This document shows positions 34,509-42,346 of a DNA stretch of 57,064 nucleotides, piece after piece. This stretch comes from an uncultured Lachnospiraceae bacterium (lineage in GTDB: Bacteria > Bacillota > Clostridia > Lachnospirales > Lachnospiraceae). The position numbers and the translations under genes are program-made. Under the pieces are notes generated by a model. The model saw nothing but the letters and a program-made list of their open reading frames with translations. It searched no databases and had not been told where the DNA came from. Position 1 is the first letter of the stretch; each line of letters begins with the position of its first letter. The stretch is taken from the NCBI GenBank assembly GCA_910588405.1, contig CAJUPT010000015.1, positions 1-57,064 on the forward strand, read 5' to 3'.

Positions 34509-35112
34509 GGCACAGTTGTTACTTGGCGATGCCTTTGATTACGCAGTTCATACTTGCGGTATTCCCGGAAATGACTTTGTGAAACTGTTTATTGCAAGCT
34601 CTGTAAGTAAGCGGATGGAAAACGGTGAATCTGCCTGTCTTGCAGGTAAAAGCGGAATTGAAATTGTCCGGGAAATCGTTGAAAAAACAAAAGGGCAAGA
34701 ACTCCAAATAGAACCGAAGGAACAGTTTGGACGTTCTAGGGAGTATTGGATTGGTTGGGCTGTCGCTTATTATCAATGGCATTCATGCAGGAAGTATAGC
34801 GAGATTTTTAAGGCCCTTTCTTTTGATGACTTGCAAAAAATGTATGACACTCTTCACGAAGCAGACATAACAAAATTTGTTGACATTGCGGATTTAAGAT
34901 TAAAAGAGTACTTTCCTGAAACCAATTTAAAGCGTATTCGCACGGCATACGGCTTCACGCAGGCGGAGTTGTCGAGAACTTCCGGTGTCAGCCTTCGTTC
35001 AATTCAAATGTATGAACAGCGAAATAAAAACATTAATAAAGCAAGTGTAGATGCAGTATATAGCCTTGCTAGGGTTTTAGGTTGCACAATGGAGGATTTG
35101 ATTGAAAGGTAA
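34474..35112 (+). CDS. HTH (XRE-type) protein, putative antitoxin/autoregulator
   Basis: 212-residue protein whose last 60 residues form an XRE-type helix-turn-helix: LKRIRTAYGFTQAELSRTSG, VSLRSIQMYEQRNKN and the ending VLGCTMEDLIER. The N-terminal 150 residues are not a domain I recognise; they begin QEIYLNKAQLLLGDAFDYAV and would be the toxin-neutralising part if this is an antitoxin. AGAGGAGG lies about 11 bases before ATG 34474, inside the end of the DUF3990 gene, so translation is coupled. It is the obvious candidate to bind the palindrome in the operon promoter. Confidence 0.78.
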   Translation: MTRAYQEIYLNKAQLLLGDAFDYAVHTCGIPGNDFVKLFIASSVSKRMENGESACLAGKSGIEIVREIVEKTKGQELQIEPKEQFGRSREYWIGWAVAYYQWHSCRKYSEIFKALSFDDLQKMYDTLHEADITKFVDIADLRLKEYFPETNLKRIRTAYGFTQAELSRTSGVSLRSIQMYEQRNKNINKASVDAVYSLARVLGCTMEDLIER

Positions 35113-35180
35113 ACCAAAGGAAATCGCAGGGAGGGGGAAACGTTTGTAGATGAACAGTATAGTCTGGATCGTAGTACTGC

Positions 35181-37718
35181 TTACTCCTCCGAAACCACCC
35201 TCCACAAATACACCTCATTAATCGCCCACTCCACCTCCGTCCCTTCCGGGATATCCCCGGTAATCAGGCGGAGCATGCAGGTTGTCTCGGCATCGAAAAA
35301 GAAATCTGCCTGATTTTCTGAGTGGGAATCCAGCATATTCCAGTTTTCATTGTCCGGCGTGCTGTAAATGCGCAGAGCTCGGGCGTAGTTTTCATTTTGG
35401 GGGTCTGCCATTAGCTTGACGCCGCAGATATCGGCGTATGGCTGATCCAGGATCAGGTCAAAAACCTGTCCTTTCGTTTGAGCGGATTCTGTGTGCCAGC
35501 CAGTATCCGAATCATTATCTGTGGACAGGTAAGAGGCGGCGCTGTTTTCATGGCCGAGAGGCTTTGCGATGGGGCTGTCATAAAGCGGCGTATCCCGTTG
35601 CTCGGAAGTCAGGATGTCAATGCGGGTCTGCCAGCTGCCATTTTGCCGGCCGGGGAGAACGCGGATACAGGTCAGCCGCATATCCGGAAAAGTGAGAAGG
35701 ACAGAGCGCACACCGTTTATATCCACAGAGCTTGCGATTTGTGCGGAAATAAAATCCCCTTCTGGTCCGGATACCTGAAATTCCGGAAACAGCTGCGCTG
35801 CCGGAGTCTGAACTGTTTCGGAAAGCAATTGTGTATCCGTTTCCAAAGCCTGCCCTGTTTCTGCCGAAGTCAGCTCCGCCTCCGGAACAGGCATAGTAAT
35901 TCTCAGCGCACCGGACATAACCGGTTCAGGAAGGCTTCCTTCCAAAAACGTCTCCTGCCCATTGTGGATACGGCGCCAGCTGATACAGTCGGCCGTTGCG
36001 ATACTGCGGTCGTTTTCCTGTCCCACGAATGTGGTAGTGTAACGCTGCGCGTTGTTTCTGCGCAGCAGGATACGCCCGCTGTCCTCGCGGTAAGCAACCG
36101 GGTCATAGCGTTCCTGAATAAAAGAAGGAACGCTATTCCAGCAGATTACATATTCCACCTGACGATTCAGAACTGTGTCATATTGGGCTGCCTGGGCGGC
36201 TTCCATCAGCTCCTGCTGATTGAGAAGGGTGAAATGAGGGCAGGTAGGGACGATGTCCGACGCATTATAAAAACCTGTGTCAAAAAAGTTGTATACTTGT
36301 AAAGTAGGATGCTCTGACTGATTCATGATTTGAGCAAACTGGTATTGGTCAGTCTCCTCCCATTTTTCCAGATGGAGGGAGGCGTTGTTGCAGGTAAACC
36401 ACGCCCAGACAACAGACAGGGCGATCAGCCCGGTCAGAAGGGCTGTGTGTTTTTTGCCCGTCCAGAAATTCTGCCAGCCTGTGTGCTCCCAGATGATACC
36501 CAGAGCGATAAACCCAAGGACGCCAAAGGGAACGGTGATCAGGAAATAATACCAGTAATTTTTTCCGCCCCAGTAGACACCCAGAAGCAAACACAGATAC
36601 ATAGCGGGCAGTGCAAGGCGGCGCAATAGAATCTGTCTTTGTGCAAACACCCGTTCGAATACGCCGCCGTATTTGGCTGAGTGGCCAGTTTCGGTAAGAT
36701 TTATTCCGGCAGGGTTTGTTCTGCTGCGGCCGGTTCCGTCATAGCCAGTTTGGTCATAGTCAGTTTTGTCAGGTACAATTCTGACAGGCAGAAAAAACAG
36801 GGTCCAGAGAATCCCGCCCCAGACACTCAGTGTAACCAAAGGATTTCCCTTGCTTTGCCGCAGGTAATAGCGGCACATGGTGGAAAAACGGTCAGACAGG
36901 CTGACCTTTTCCGCGGCATAAACAAAAATATTTCCATAAAAATAAATGTCCCAGCAATCCCTCAGCGCGCCATTGATCCCAAAATACAGCAGCACGGGAA
37001 TTGTGGCGATGGCCATCCCGCCCAAAAAGACCAGGCATGACAAAAATGCTCGTTTTACCTGCTTTTTAGAGAGCATCAGGAAAAAAACCATAGCCATAAA
37101 ACCGAACCACAGTCCCAGCATCGTGTATTTCATCCACAGGACAATGCCGGCAAGGCTTCCATTGGCCAAAAGAATACCCCGGCTCATCTGGGCTTCATCA
37201 CAGTCACTGGCAAGATAGCGGAGCATAAAATAAATGCTGGCTGCAGCCATGGGAAGGACATATTCCTCGGCACTTAAGCCCTGGTCAAAGGAATTGCAGG
37301 CGGCTGCCACCACTGCCAGCAGAGGCAGCAGACGGTAAGCAGTTTGCCGGCTGACGTAAATGCGCAGTGATCGGTAGGAAAAGTATAAAAATACGGAGAA
37401 AAATAGAATTTCTACCAAATACATGCCGAAAAAAGAGCGGCGGCTGAGCAGGTAGCCCAGCATATTAATGACATATATGTAAAAGCCTTTATGATCCATA
37501 ACATCCCGATAGAGAACCCTGCCATGAAATACGGACCGTGCTGTGGTGAAAATGCAGTTGGCGTCGATCCAGCTATTGGTAGCGAATAAAAAAGAACAGG
37601 TGCTGCATATGGTGATCATGAGGGCACTTAAAAGTAGGCAGAAAAGGACAGGCTTTCCAAGACCCCCCGTCAGCTTTGTTCTGAGAATGGCAGTTTTTTC
37701 TGCAATAAAGCTCTTCAT
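35181..37718 (-). CDS. Polytopic GT-C-like membrane protein with discoidin-like C-terminal domains
   Basis: 845-residue enlarged paralogue of the protein at 27106-29040. Shared features are NSWIDANCIFTTARSVFHGR, then LYRDVMDHKGFYIYVI, SAEEYVLPMAAASIYFMLRY and the layout of about eleven helices. The soluble C-terminus is longer and holds a beta-rich region and a final F5/8 type C (discoidin)-like domain with SYLSTDNDSDTGWHTES and LRIYSTPDNENWNML, which would bind carbohydrate. The start at 37718 is chosen for GAGGAGAG upstream; an in-frame ATG at 37772 adds 18 residues. It is probably a glycosyltransferase of GT-C type acting outside the membrane; that is inference from fold and context. Confidence 0.78.
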   Translation of the reverse strand: MKSFIAEKTAILRTKLTGGLGKPVLFCLLLSALMITICSTCSFLFATNSWIDANCIFTTARSVFHGRVLYRDVMDHKGFYIYVINMLGYLLSRRSFFGMYLVEILFFSVFLYFSYRSLRIYVSRQTAYRLLPLLAVVAAACNSFDQGLSAEEYVLPMAAASIYFMLRYLASDCDEAQMSRGILLANGSLAGIVLWMKYTMLGLWFGFMAMVFFLMLSKKQVKRAFLSCLVFLGGMAIATIPVLLYFGINGALRDCWDIYFYGNIFVYAAEKVSLSDRFSTMCRYYLRQSKGNPLVTLSVWGGILWTLFFLPVRIVPDKTDYDQTGYDGTGRSRTNPAGINLTETGHSAKYGGVFERVFAQRQILLRRLALPAMYLCLLLGVYWGGKNYWYYFLITVPFGVLGFIALGIIWEHTGWQNFWTGKKHTALLTGLIALSVVWAWFTCNNASLHLEKWEETDQYQFAQIMNQSEHPTLQVYNFFDTGFYNASDIVPTCPHFTLLNQQELMEAAQAAQYDTVLNRQVEYVICWNSVPSFIQERYDPVAYREDSGRILLRRNNAQRYTTTFVGQENDRSIATADCISWRRIHNGQETFLEGSLPEPVMSGALRITMPVPEAELTSAETGQALETDTQLLSETVQTPAAQLFPEFQVSGPEGDFISAQIASSVDINGVRSVLLTFPDMRLTCIRVLPGRQNGSWQTRIDILTSEQRDTPLYDSPIAKPLGHENSAASYLSTDNDSDTGWHTESAQTKGQVFDLILDQPYADICGVKLMADPQNENYARALRIYSTPDNENWNMLDSHSENQADFFFDAETTCMLRLITGDIPEGTEVEWAINEVYLWRVVSEE

Positions 37719-37955
37719 AACTTCTCTCCTCGATTTTCGGTGAATATAGGTGTTTTTTGTCGTTTTTGCCATAAAATAATTATACGGATTTTCAGGAAAA
37801 TGACAATAAGGTTACAAAAGAAAACAGAATATTTTTAAAAATTTGAAAATAGTCCTGGTTTTATCCAATTCTATAGATATGAAATTTGCCTCAAATATAG
37901 ATATGAAACTTACCTTTGCGTTTTATGGGTATTTAGCGAATGCCCATTTATCCTC

Positions 37956-37984
37956 TTGACATCTTACCATCTACGTTTTATAAT
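37956..37984 (+). promoter_or_regulatory. Consensus promoter of the padR-HAAS operon
   Basis: TTGACA (37956-37961), 17 bases, TATAAT (37979-37984): a perfect sigma-A promoter 34 bases before the PadR start. Its -10 box is overlapped by the inverted repeat at 37983-38007. Confidence 0.85.
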
Positions 37985-38007
37985 ATACTTAGTTATACAA
38001 AGTATAT
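37983..38007 (+). promoter_or_regulatory. Predicted PadR operator
   Basis: ATATACTT (37983-37990) is perfectly inverted as AAGTATAT (38000-38007) around 9 bases. It overlaps the -10 box and the start of transcription, the position expected for autorepression by the PadR protein encoded just downstream. Confidence 0.65.
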
Positions 38008-38017
38008 GGAGCCTGCG

Positions 38018-38353
38018 ATGAATGACAAATACGAAAAGCAGATGAAAAAAGGCGTTTTGGATATGCTTGTCTTAAAGCTGCTCCGGTCAGAAGCGAAGTA
38101 CGGCTATCAGATCATCCAGGAGATGAAGGAAAAGAGCGATGAGGCCTTCTTATTGAAGGACGGAACTCTGTATCCGGTGCTCTACCGGCTGGAGGATGAC
38201 GGACTGGTAACGAGCAGCTGGAGCGAAGCTAAAGGAAAGCAGACGCCGAGAAAGTATTATGAGATCACCGGCGAGGGGCAAAAGGCCCTTGAGGAGATTG
38301 AGGCGGTCTGGAAACGGATTTCCGACGGGATCAAAAAGATTATGGAGGAGTAG
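38018..38353 (+). CDS. PadR-family transcriptional regulator
   Basis: 111-residue winged-helix regulator of the PadR family. MKKGVLDMLVLKLLRSEAKYG, YQIIQEMKEKS and LKDGTLYPVLYRLEDDGLVT are the family core, and RKYYEITGEG forms the wing. The ATG at 38018 has GGAG 6 bases upstream; earlier in-frame ATGs lie in the promoter. It is followed after 3 bases by a HAAS-domain protein, the common PadR-DUF1700 pairing in Firmicutes. Confidence 0.92.
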   Translation: MNDKYEKQMKKGVLDMLVLKLLRSEAKYGYQIIQEMKEKSDEAFLLKDGTLYPVLYRLEDDGLVTSSWSEAKGKQTPRKYYEITGEGQKALEEIEAVWKRISDGIKKIMEE

Positions 38354-38356
38354 GCC

Positions 38357-39004
38357 ATGAATGCGGAACAATATGTAAATGCTGTCGCCAGAAAGGTAAA
38401 GTGCGGAAAAGACAGGAAAAACGAAATCAAAAAGCAGCTGATGGCAGACATTGAGACCCGGATGGACCAGGGGGAACAGCCGGAGGAAATTATTTCCCGG
38501 CTGGGAACGGCGCAGGAGATGGCCGACGGCTTTAATGAGACGATTCCGGTGAACGAGCGGAAACGGTATGCCAGAAATAAAGCGTTGAAAATTTTGCTTT
38601 CCCTATGCGCGGCTCTGGTCCTCCTGATTGCGGCCGCTTACTGGATGCTTCCCAAAGGAACGGAGATCGAGAAAAGCGATTATTTTGACAAAGAGCAGGT
38701 GGAAGCGGCGATGAAAGAGACGGTGGAGCTGTTCGACGCGGGAGATTCCGATTCGTTGCTGGAGAATGCCATCCCGGAGATGGAGCCGTATCTGACCCCG
38801 GAGGCGGTTGCGGAGATTAAAGAACAGATCTCGGAGGACTGGGGAGAGCGGCAGCAGTTCGGCACGGTTTATATGAGTGAGGTGGAGCAGAAAAACACGC
38901 ACTTCGCGGTGGGCGAGATTATGGTTACTTATGAAAATATAAGCGTGGTCTACCGGTTGACCTATGATGAGGAAATGCGGCTGGCGGGGTTGTATATCAG
39001 GTAG
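38357..39004 (+). CDS. HAAS (DUF1700-like) membrane protein with DUF3887-like domain
   Basis: 215-residue single-pass membrane protein. Residues 1-65 form the helical HAAS domain (RKNEIKKQLMADIETRMDQG, GTAQEMADGFNE) that typically partners PadR regulators. A membrane helix lies at about 76-94 (ILLSLCAALVLLIAAAYWML). The extracytoplasmic part (about 100-215) resembles DUF3887, with MKETVELFDAGDSDSLLENA and a beta-rich end. The operon arrangement suggests it senses or relays an envelope condition to PadR; this is inference. Confidence 0.82.
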   Translation: MNAEQYVNAVARKVKCGKDRKNEIKKQLMADIETRMDQGEQPEEIISRLGTAQEMADGFNETIPVNERKRYARNKALKILLSLCAALVLLIAAAYWMLPKGTEIEKSDYFDKEQVEAAMKETVELFDAGDSDSLLENAIPEMEPYLTPEAVAEIKEQISEDWGERQQFGTVYMSEVEQKNTHFAVGEIMVTYENISVVYRLTYDEEMRLAGLYIR

Positions 39005-39020
39005 GGTTGAGAACCTCATA

Positions 39021-39063
39021 AGCCCGGAGTTTCACAAAAGCAAATGCTGTGAAATTCCGGGCT
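39021..39063. terminator. Strong hairpin between convergent genes
   Basis: AGCCCGGAGTTTCACA (39021-39036) pairs with TGTGAAATTCCGGGCT (39048-39063) with one G-T pair around an 11-base loop. It lies between the convergent HAAS and BASS-transporter genes. No long T-tract follows on either strand, so termination strength is uncertain. Confidence 0.55.
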
Positions 39064-39122
39064 GACTTTATGACTCAGGCCATTCTTTCGTCCGATGGGC
39101 TCACCTTATGTAGATATGGGAT

Positions 39123-40079
39123 TTAGTGTGTGCTGTTTTCGGTCTGATCCGTCCAGCGGTTATAGATATTAGCCAGAATCGCTCCGGAAATATTGTGCCA
39201 TACGGAGAAGATGGCGCCGGGAACGGTGGCCATGGCCAGATCCGGGAAGGCGGTGCCTGCCAGTGAGGTGGCAAGACCGGAATTTTGCATACCGATCTCG
39301 ACGGAGATGGCTTTGGTTTTTGAAACGCTCATATGCAGCAGCTTTCCGAGAAGGAAGCCGCAGGCATAACCCAGCAGATTGTGTAAAATAACCACGACAA
39401 ACACAATGGCGCCGGTGCTCATGATTTTTTCTGCATTATGGGACACGACGGCCGCGACGATCAGACAGATCGCGATAACGGAAACAGAAGGCAGGACAGT
39501 CACCAGTTTCTGAGTGAATTTTCCGAATAGCTTGTTGATGATAAAGCCGAGGGCGATGGGGACGATCACGACTTTGATGATGGACATAAACATGCTCATG
39601 GGATCGACGGTTACGGTCGTCCGCAGCAATAAGTAGGTGATGGCAGGCGTCAGAAAAGGCGCCAGCAGCGTATTGACGCTGGTCATGCCGACGGAGAGGG
39701 TTACATCGCCCTTGGAGAGATAGGTGATGACATTGCTGGACGTACCGCCGGGGCAGGTGCCTACCAGAACCACGCCGGCCAGAAGCGCCGGGTCAAGCCG
39801 GAACAGGGTTCCCAGAATCCATGCCAGAAGCGGCATAACGGAAAACTGGGCGATGCAGCCGATGATAATATCCTTCGGACGGGTAAAGACCAGTTTAAAA
39901 TCCTCCAGCTTTAAAGTAAGTCCCATGCCGAACATAACGATCATCAGCAGATAGTTGACCCAGGAGGTTTGTACCCACAGCCCGGAAGGGGGCACAAACA
40001 AAGACAGGGCGGCAACCGCCAGGACGATCAATGCCATGTACTTTCCAAAAAAATCGCTGATTTTTTCCAAAACCTTCAT
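39123..40079 (-). CDS. BASS-family (bile acid:Na+ symporter-like) transporter under T-box control
   Basis: 318-residue membrane protein of the bile acid:sodium symporter superfamily with about ten hydrophobic segments. The signature LVGTCPGGTSSNVITYLSKG, with a later EIGMQNSGLATSLA, is the conserved pair of sodium/substrate crossover regions. AGGAGG lies 7-8 bases before the ATG at 40079. Bacterial relatives carry organic anions such as ketopantoate or alpha-keto acids. The T-box leader at 40363-40625 ties expression to uncharged tRNA, most likely tRNA-Ile, so a branched-chain keto acid or amino acid is a more likely substrate than a bile acid. That inference rests on the leader reading. Confidence 0.88.
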   Translation of the reverse strand: MKVLEKISDFFGKYMALIVLAVAALSLFVPPSGLWVQTSWVNYLLMIVMFGMGLTLKLEDFKLVFTRPKDIIIGCIAQFSVMPLLAWILGTLFRLDPALLAGVVLVGTCPGGTSSNVITYLSKGDVTLSVGMTSVNTLLAPFLTPAITYLLLRTTVTVDPMSMFMSIIKVVIVPIALGFIINKLFGKFTQKLVTVLPSVSVIAICLIVAAVVSHNAEKIMSTGAIVFVVVILHNLLGYACGFLLGKLLHMSVSKTKAISVEIGMQNSGLATSLAGTAFPDLAMATVPGAIFSVWHNISGAILANIYNRWTDQTENSTH

Positions 40080-40362
40080 TTCAAATTCCTCCTAAATTTA
40101 GTTCCGCAACTTCCCTCCCATCGCTATGAGCACTTAGGGCTTGTCCGGTCCGTTGCTGTTTTTCTGTAACCACTTAACACTGCCTGAGATATACCAGTGA
40201 GCCGAATAATTTGCTGGCAGACTTACGCGGCTTCAACAAAAACAGCAAATTATTTGGCAAATAAGTATGCTCGCGAGTATAAATGCCGGACACGGATGCC
40301 GGCAGAGAACACAGCAAACGCGTTGCAGTGAAAGGCCATATACCTTGCGTCTGCCAACCGAT
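40080..40362 (-). other. Long 5' untranslated segment between T-box and transporter
   Basis: No convincing gene. It contains a near-perfect inverted repeat, GCCGAATAATTTGCTG (40201-40216) against CAGCAAATTATTTGGC (40243-40258), part of which recurs near 56622, and a leader motif before the ribosome binding site (40087-40120) that recurs before other genes in the window. Confidence 0.5.
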
Positions 40363-40625
40363 ACAAAAAGCCCCTGTCTCCTGAAAGAGACAAAGGCTGT
40401 TATCCTCTGCGGTACCACTCTTATTGCCGGCCAAAAAGCCGACCGCTCGTTCACATATCTGCTAATATGGGATAAGGTAACGGTTATCGGCCGTTCAGGC
40501 TTACTGAACAATGTGGTTCGGCCTGAAAGCTCAGGGGTGATTTTCACAGGATCATCCGGTTGCCTCGCACCGGCCGGCAACTCTCTGAACCTTCATAATT
40601 CCTGTTACTTTTCCCCGTCAACGCG
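40363..40625 (-). ncRNA. T-box leader, specifier reads ATC (isoleucine)
   Basis: On the minus strand the T-box core AGAGTGGTACCGC lies at 40421-40409. It is followed by a terminator in which AGCCTTTGTCTC pairs with GAGACAGGGGCT and a T-tract (40398-40363). Upstream are the Stem I elements: GACGGGG, AGTA and AGAGAG (40586-40581), then the 3' strand GAA-A-ATC-A-CCCC at 40545-40534, where GGGG pairs with CCCC. In this layout the specifier triplet is ATC (40541-40539), followed by the usual purine. The T in TGGT would pair with the A discriminator of tRNA-Ile. About 285 bases then separate it from the transporter start. Confidence 0.85.
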
Positions 40626-40647
40626 GTGTCACTGTGATTTGTTATGT

Positions 40648-40676
40648 ACTTTAGCACTGTGACGTGGATTTGTCAA
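40648..40676 (-). promoter_or_regulatory. Predicted promoter for the T-box transcript
   Basis: On the minus strand TTGACA (40676-40671) and TAAAGT (40653-40648) are 17 bases apart, just upstream of the T-box Stem I. This supports the T-box direction and the link to the minus-strand transporter. Confidence 0.75.
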
Positions 40677-40748
40677 TAGTAAAATTTCATTAATTTTTAA
40701 TACTTTTTTTATAAATGAAAATCGATAAATGAAAATATTTGTTTTTTC

Positions 40749-40777
40749 TTGACATGCATGCGATTTTCCTTTATTAT
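40749..40777 (+). promoter_or_regulatory. Promoter of the sdpR/sdpI-like operon
   Basis: TTGACA (40749-40754), a 17-base spacer and TATTAT (40772-40777). The dyad TTAAC-N6-GTTAA follows directly at 40780-40795, near the expected transcription start, and is a candidate autoregulatory operator for the ArsR/SdpR protein. Confidence 0.7.
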
Positions 40778-40822
40778 AATTAACAGTTAGGTTAAATGTC
40801 AAACGATAGGATGTGACGCCCC

Positions 40823-41089
40823 ATGGCATTGCAAAACACCTTAAAAGCATTGGCGGATCCGATTCGCCGTGAGATTTTAAATCTGCTGAAATCCGGAAGG
40901 CTGTCGGCCGGGGAGATCGGGGAGCATTTTCCGGTTACGGCAGCGTCGGTTTCCCGGCATCTTTCGATCTTAAAGGATGCGGATTTAATCAGGGATACCA
41001 GAGAGGGAAAGTACATATTCTATGAATTGAACGCCTCCGTGCTGGAGGAGGTTTTGTTGTGGATCACGGACCTGAACAGTGCCGGGTGA
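40823..41089 (+). CDS. ArsR-family repressor, SdpR-like
   Basis: 88-residue ArsR-type winged-helix protein. The core reads LADPIRREILNLLKSGRLSA, GEIGEHFPVTAASVSRHLSI, LKDADLIRDTREGKYIFYEL. No cysteine metal site of the ArsR kind is present in the recognition helix, which fits SdpR-type autorepressors rather than metal sensors. ATG 40823 has only a weak site (AGGATG). The next gene is an SdpI-family protein 82 bases downstream, giving the classic sdpR-sdpI pair. Confidence 0.88.
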   Translation: MALQNTLKALADPIRREILNLLKSGRLSAGEIGEHFPVTAASVSRHLSILKDADLIRDTREGKYIFYELNASVLEEVLLWITDLNSAG

Positions 41090-41171
41090 TGTGCAAAACG
41101 CCGTAACAGGTCTGATACGCCCCTTTGAACCGGGAGGGGTGCTGCGGAATTATCATTAGGGGGAAATGGAA

Positions 41172-42200
41172 ATGCGGAAAATATTTGAGGAAAATAAAGG
41201 AAAGCTGTTGCTCTCATCGCTGATTATTTTTCTGCCCTTTCTTTTTTCAGTGGCGGCGGGGAAAGGGATATTTTATCAATCCTTTTTTCTTTTGTTGATT
41301 CACTGGCTCTGCCTGTTGATTACGCTGAAAGACCGGAAAAACAGCGGCCAGAGCAGGAAGGCGCTGGGGATGGTCTTCTGGCTTGTTCCCATGCTTGCCA
41401 TGTTGCGGGGAGCCCTTTTTTTTCTGATGCGGGACGATACGGCCGGTTATTCCGTTATGTCGGCGGCGATGTGTTTCGGAATCGGCCTGGTATTTGTGTT
41501 CACGGGAAATTATTTGCCCAAAGTCCGGCAGAACAGTACGCTGGGAATTAAAGTGAAATGGGCGTTGGAAAATGAAGAAAACTGGAACGCCACCCATCGG
41601 TTTGCCGGCAGGGTGTGGGTGATCGCCGGTTTTGTCTGTATGGCCTGCGGATTGCTTCCCCGCAGAGGGCTGTCCATGGTGCTGTTTCCGGCGGCGATCC
41701 TCCTGGCGGCGTTTTTGCCTTGCGTTTATTCCTGGAATTATTATGGAAAACAGTTAAAATCGGGGACGGCAGACAGAATCCGAAAGAATCCGAAAGCTGT
41801 GATTTTCTCGGGAATATTGATGGCGGCTGTATTCGCCTTTGTCCTGTGGGTGCTTTTTACCGGAAATATGGAGATCATATTTGAGGAGCAGTCCTTTACG
41901 ATTGAAACAAAAAACTGGACGGATTTGACGGTGCGGTACCAGGATATTGAGGAAGTGGTTTACGAATCTGACGGCCTGTCCGGGGGAGGGTCAGAGGTAA
42001 GAACCAACGGATTCGGGAATCTGCGGATGTCTCTGGGCGCTTTTTCAAACGACAGATACGGGGCTTACACCCGTTATACCTTCACTTCCTGTGATGCCTG
42101 TGTGGAGCTGACGGTAAATGGGAAAATCATAGTGGTTAACGGGGCGGATGAGGAAGCGACGAAAAGGATTTATGACACGGTTAAAAGGAAAATAGAATAA
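41172..42200 (+). CDS. SdpI-family membrane protein
   Basis: 342-residue polytopic protein of the SdpI family, which in Bacillus subtilis gives immunity to the SdpC killing peptide and sequesters SdpR. The family block GNYLPKVRQNSTLGIKVKWA followed by LENEENWNATHRFAGRVWV is very clear. About eight membrane segments are visible, with a C-terminal soluble region from about residue 235. ATG 41172 has GGGGG 8 bases upstream; ATG 41166 is too close to it. No SdpC-like toxin gene is in the window, so it may protect against toxins from others or have another envelope role. Confidence 0.88.
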   Translation: MRKIFEENKGKLLLSSLIIFLPFLFSVAAGKGIFYQSFFLLLIHWLCLLITLKDRKNSGQSRKALGMVFWLVPMLAMLRGALFFLMRDDTAGYSVMSAAMCFGIGLVFVFTGNYLPKVRQNSTLGIKVKWALENEENWNATHRFAGRVWVIAGFVCMACGLLPRRGLSMVLFPAAILLAAFLPCVYSWNYYGKQLKSGTADRIRKNPKAVIFSGILMAAVFAFVLWVLFTGNMEIIFEEQSFTIETKNWTDLTVRYQDIEEVVYESDGLSGGGSEVRTNGFGNLRMSLGAFSNDRYGAYTRYTFTSCDACVELTVNGKIIVVNGADEEATKRIYDTVKRKIE

Positions 42201-42219
42201 TAAATAAATGCCAAATATA

Positions 42220-42251
42220 AAAAATGGGATGGTTTATACCATTCCATTTTT
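42220..42251. terminator. Bidirectional intrinsic terminator
   Basis: AAAAATGGGATGGT (42220-42233) pairs with ACCATTCCATTTTT (42238-42251) with one G-T pair and a 4-base loop. The A/T flanks make it work in both directions between the convergent sdpI-like and blaR1-like genes. Confidence 0.85.
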
Positions 42252-42346
42252 GGGTTCGGAAAGATAAAGGTATGTCCTATGGAGGGTGGCGGGTGGTGTT
42301 CCTTGTTTTAGAGATGTTTTGGTGTCATGAGGAAATTTGCAGCAGA

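Noticed and set aside
39123..40079. True bile acid importer
   Set aside because: The family name suggests it, but the T-box leader links expression to an amino acid, and bacterial BASS proteins often carry other organic anions.
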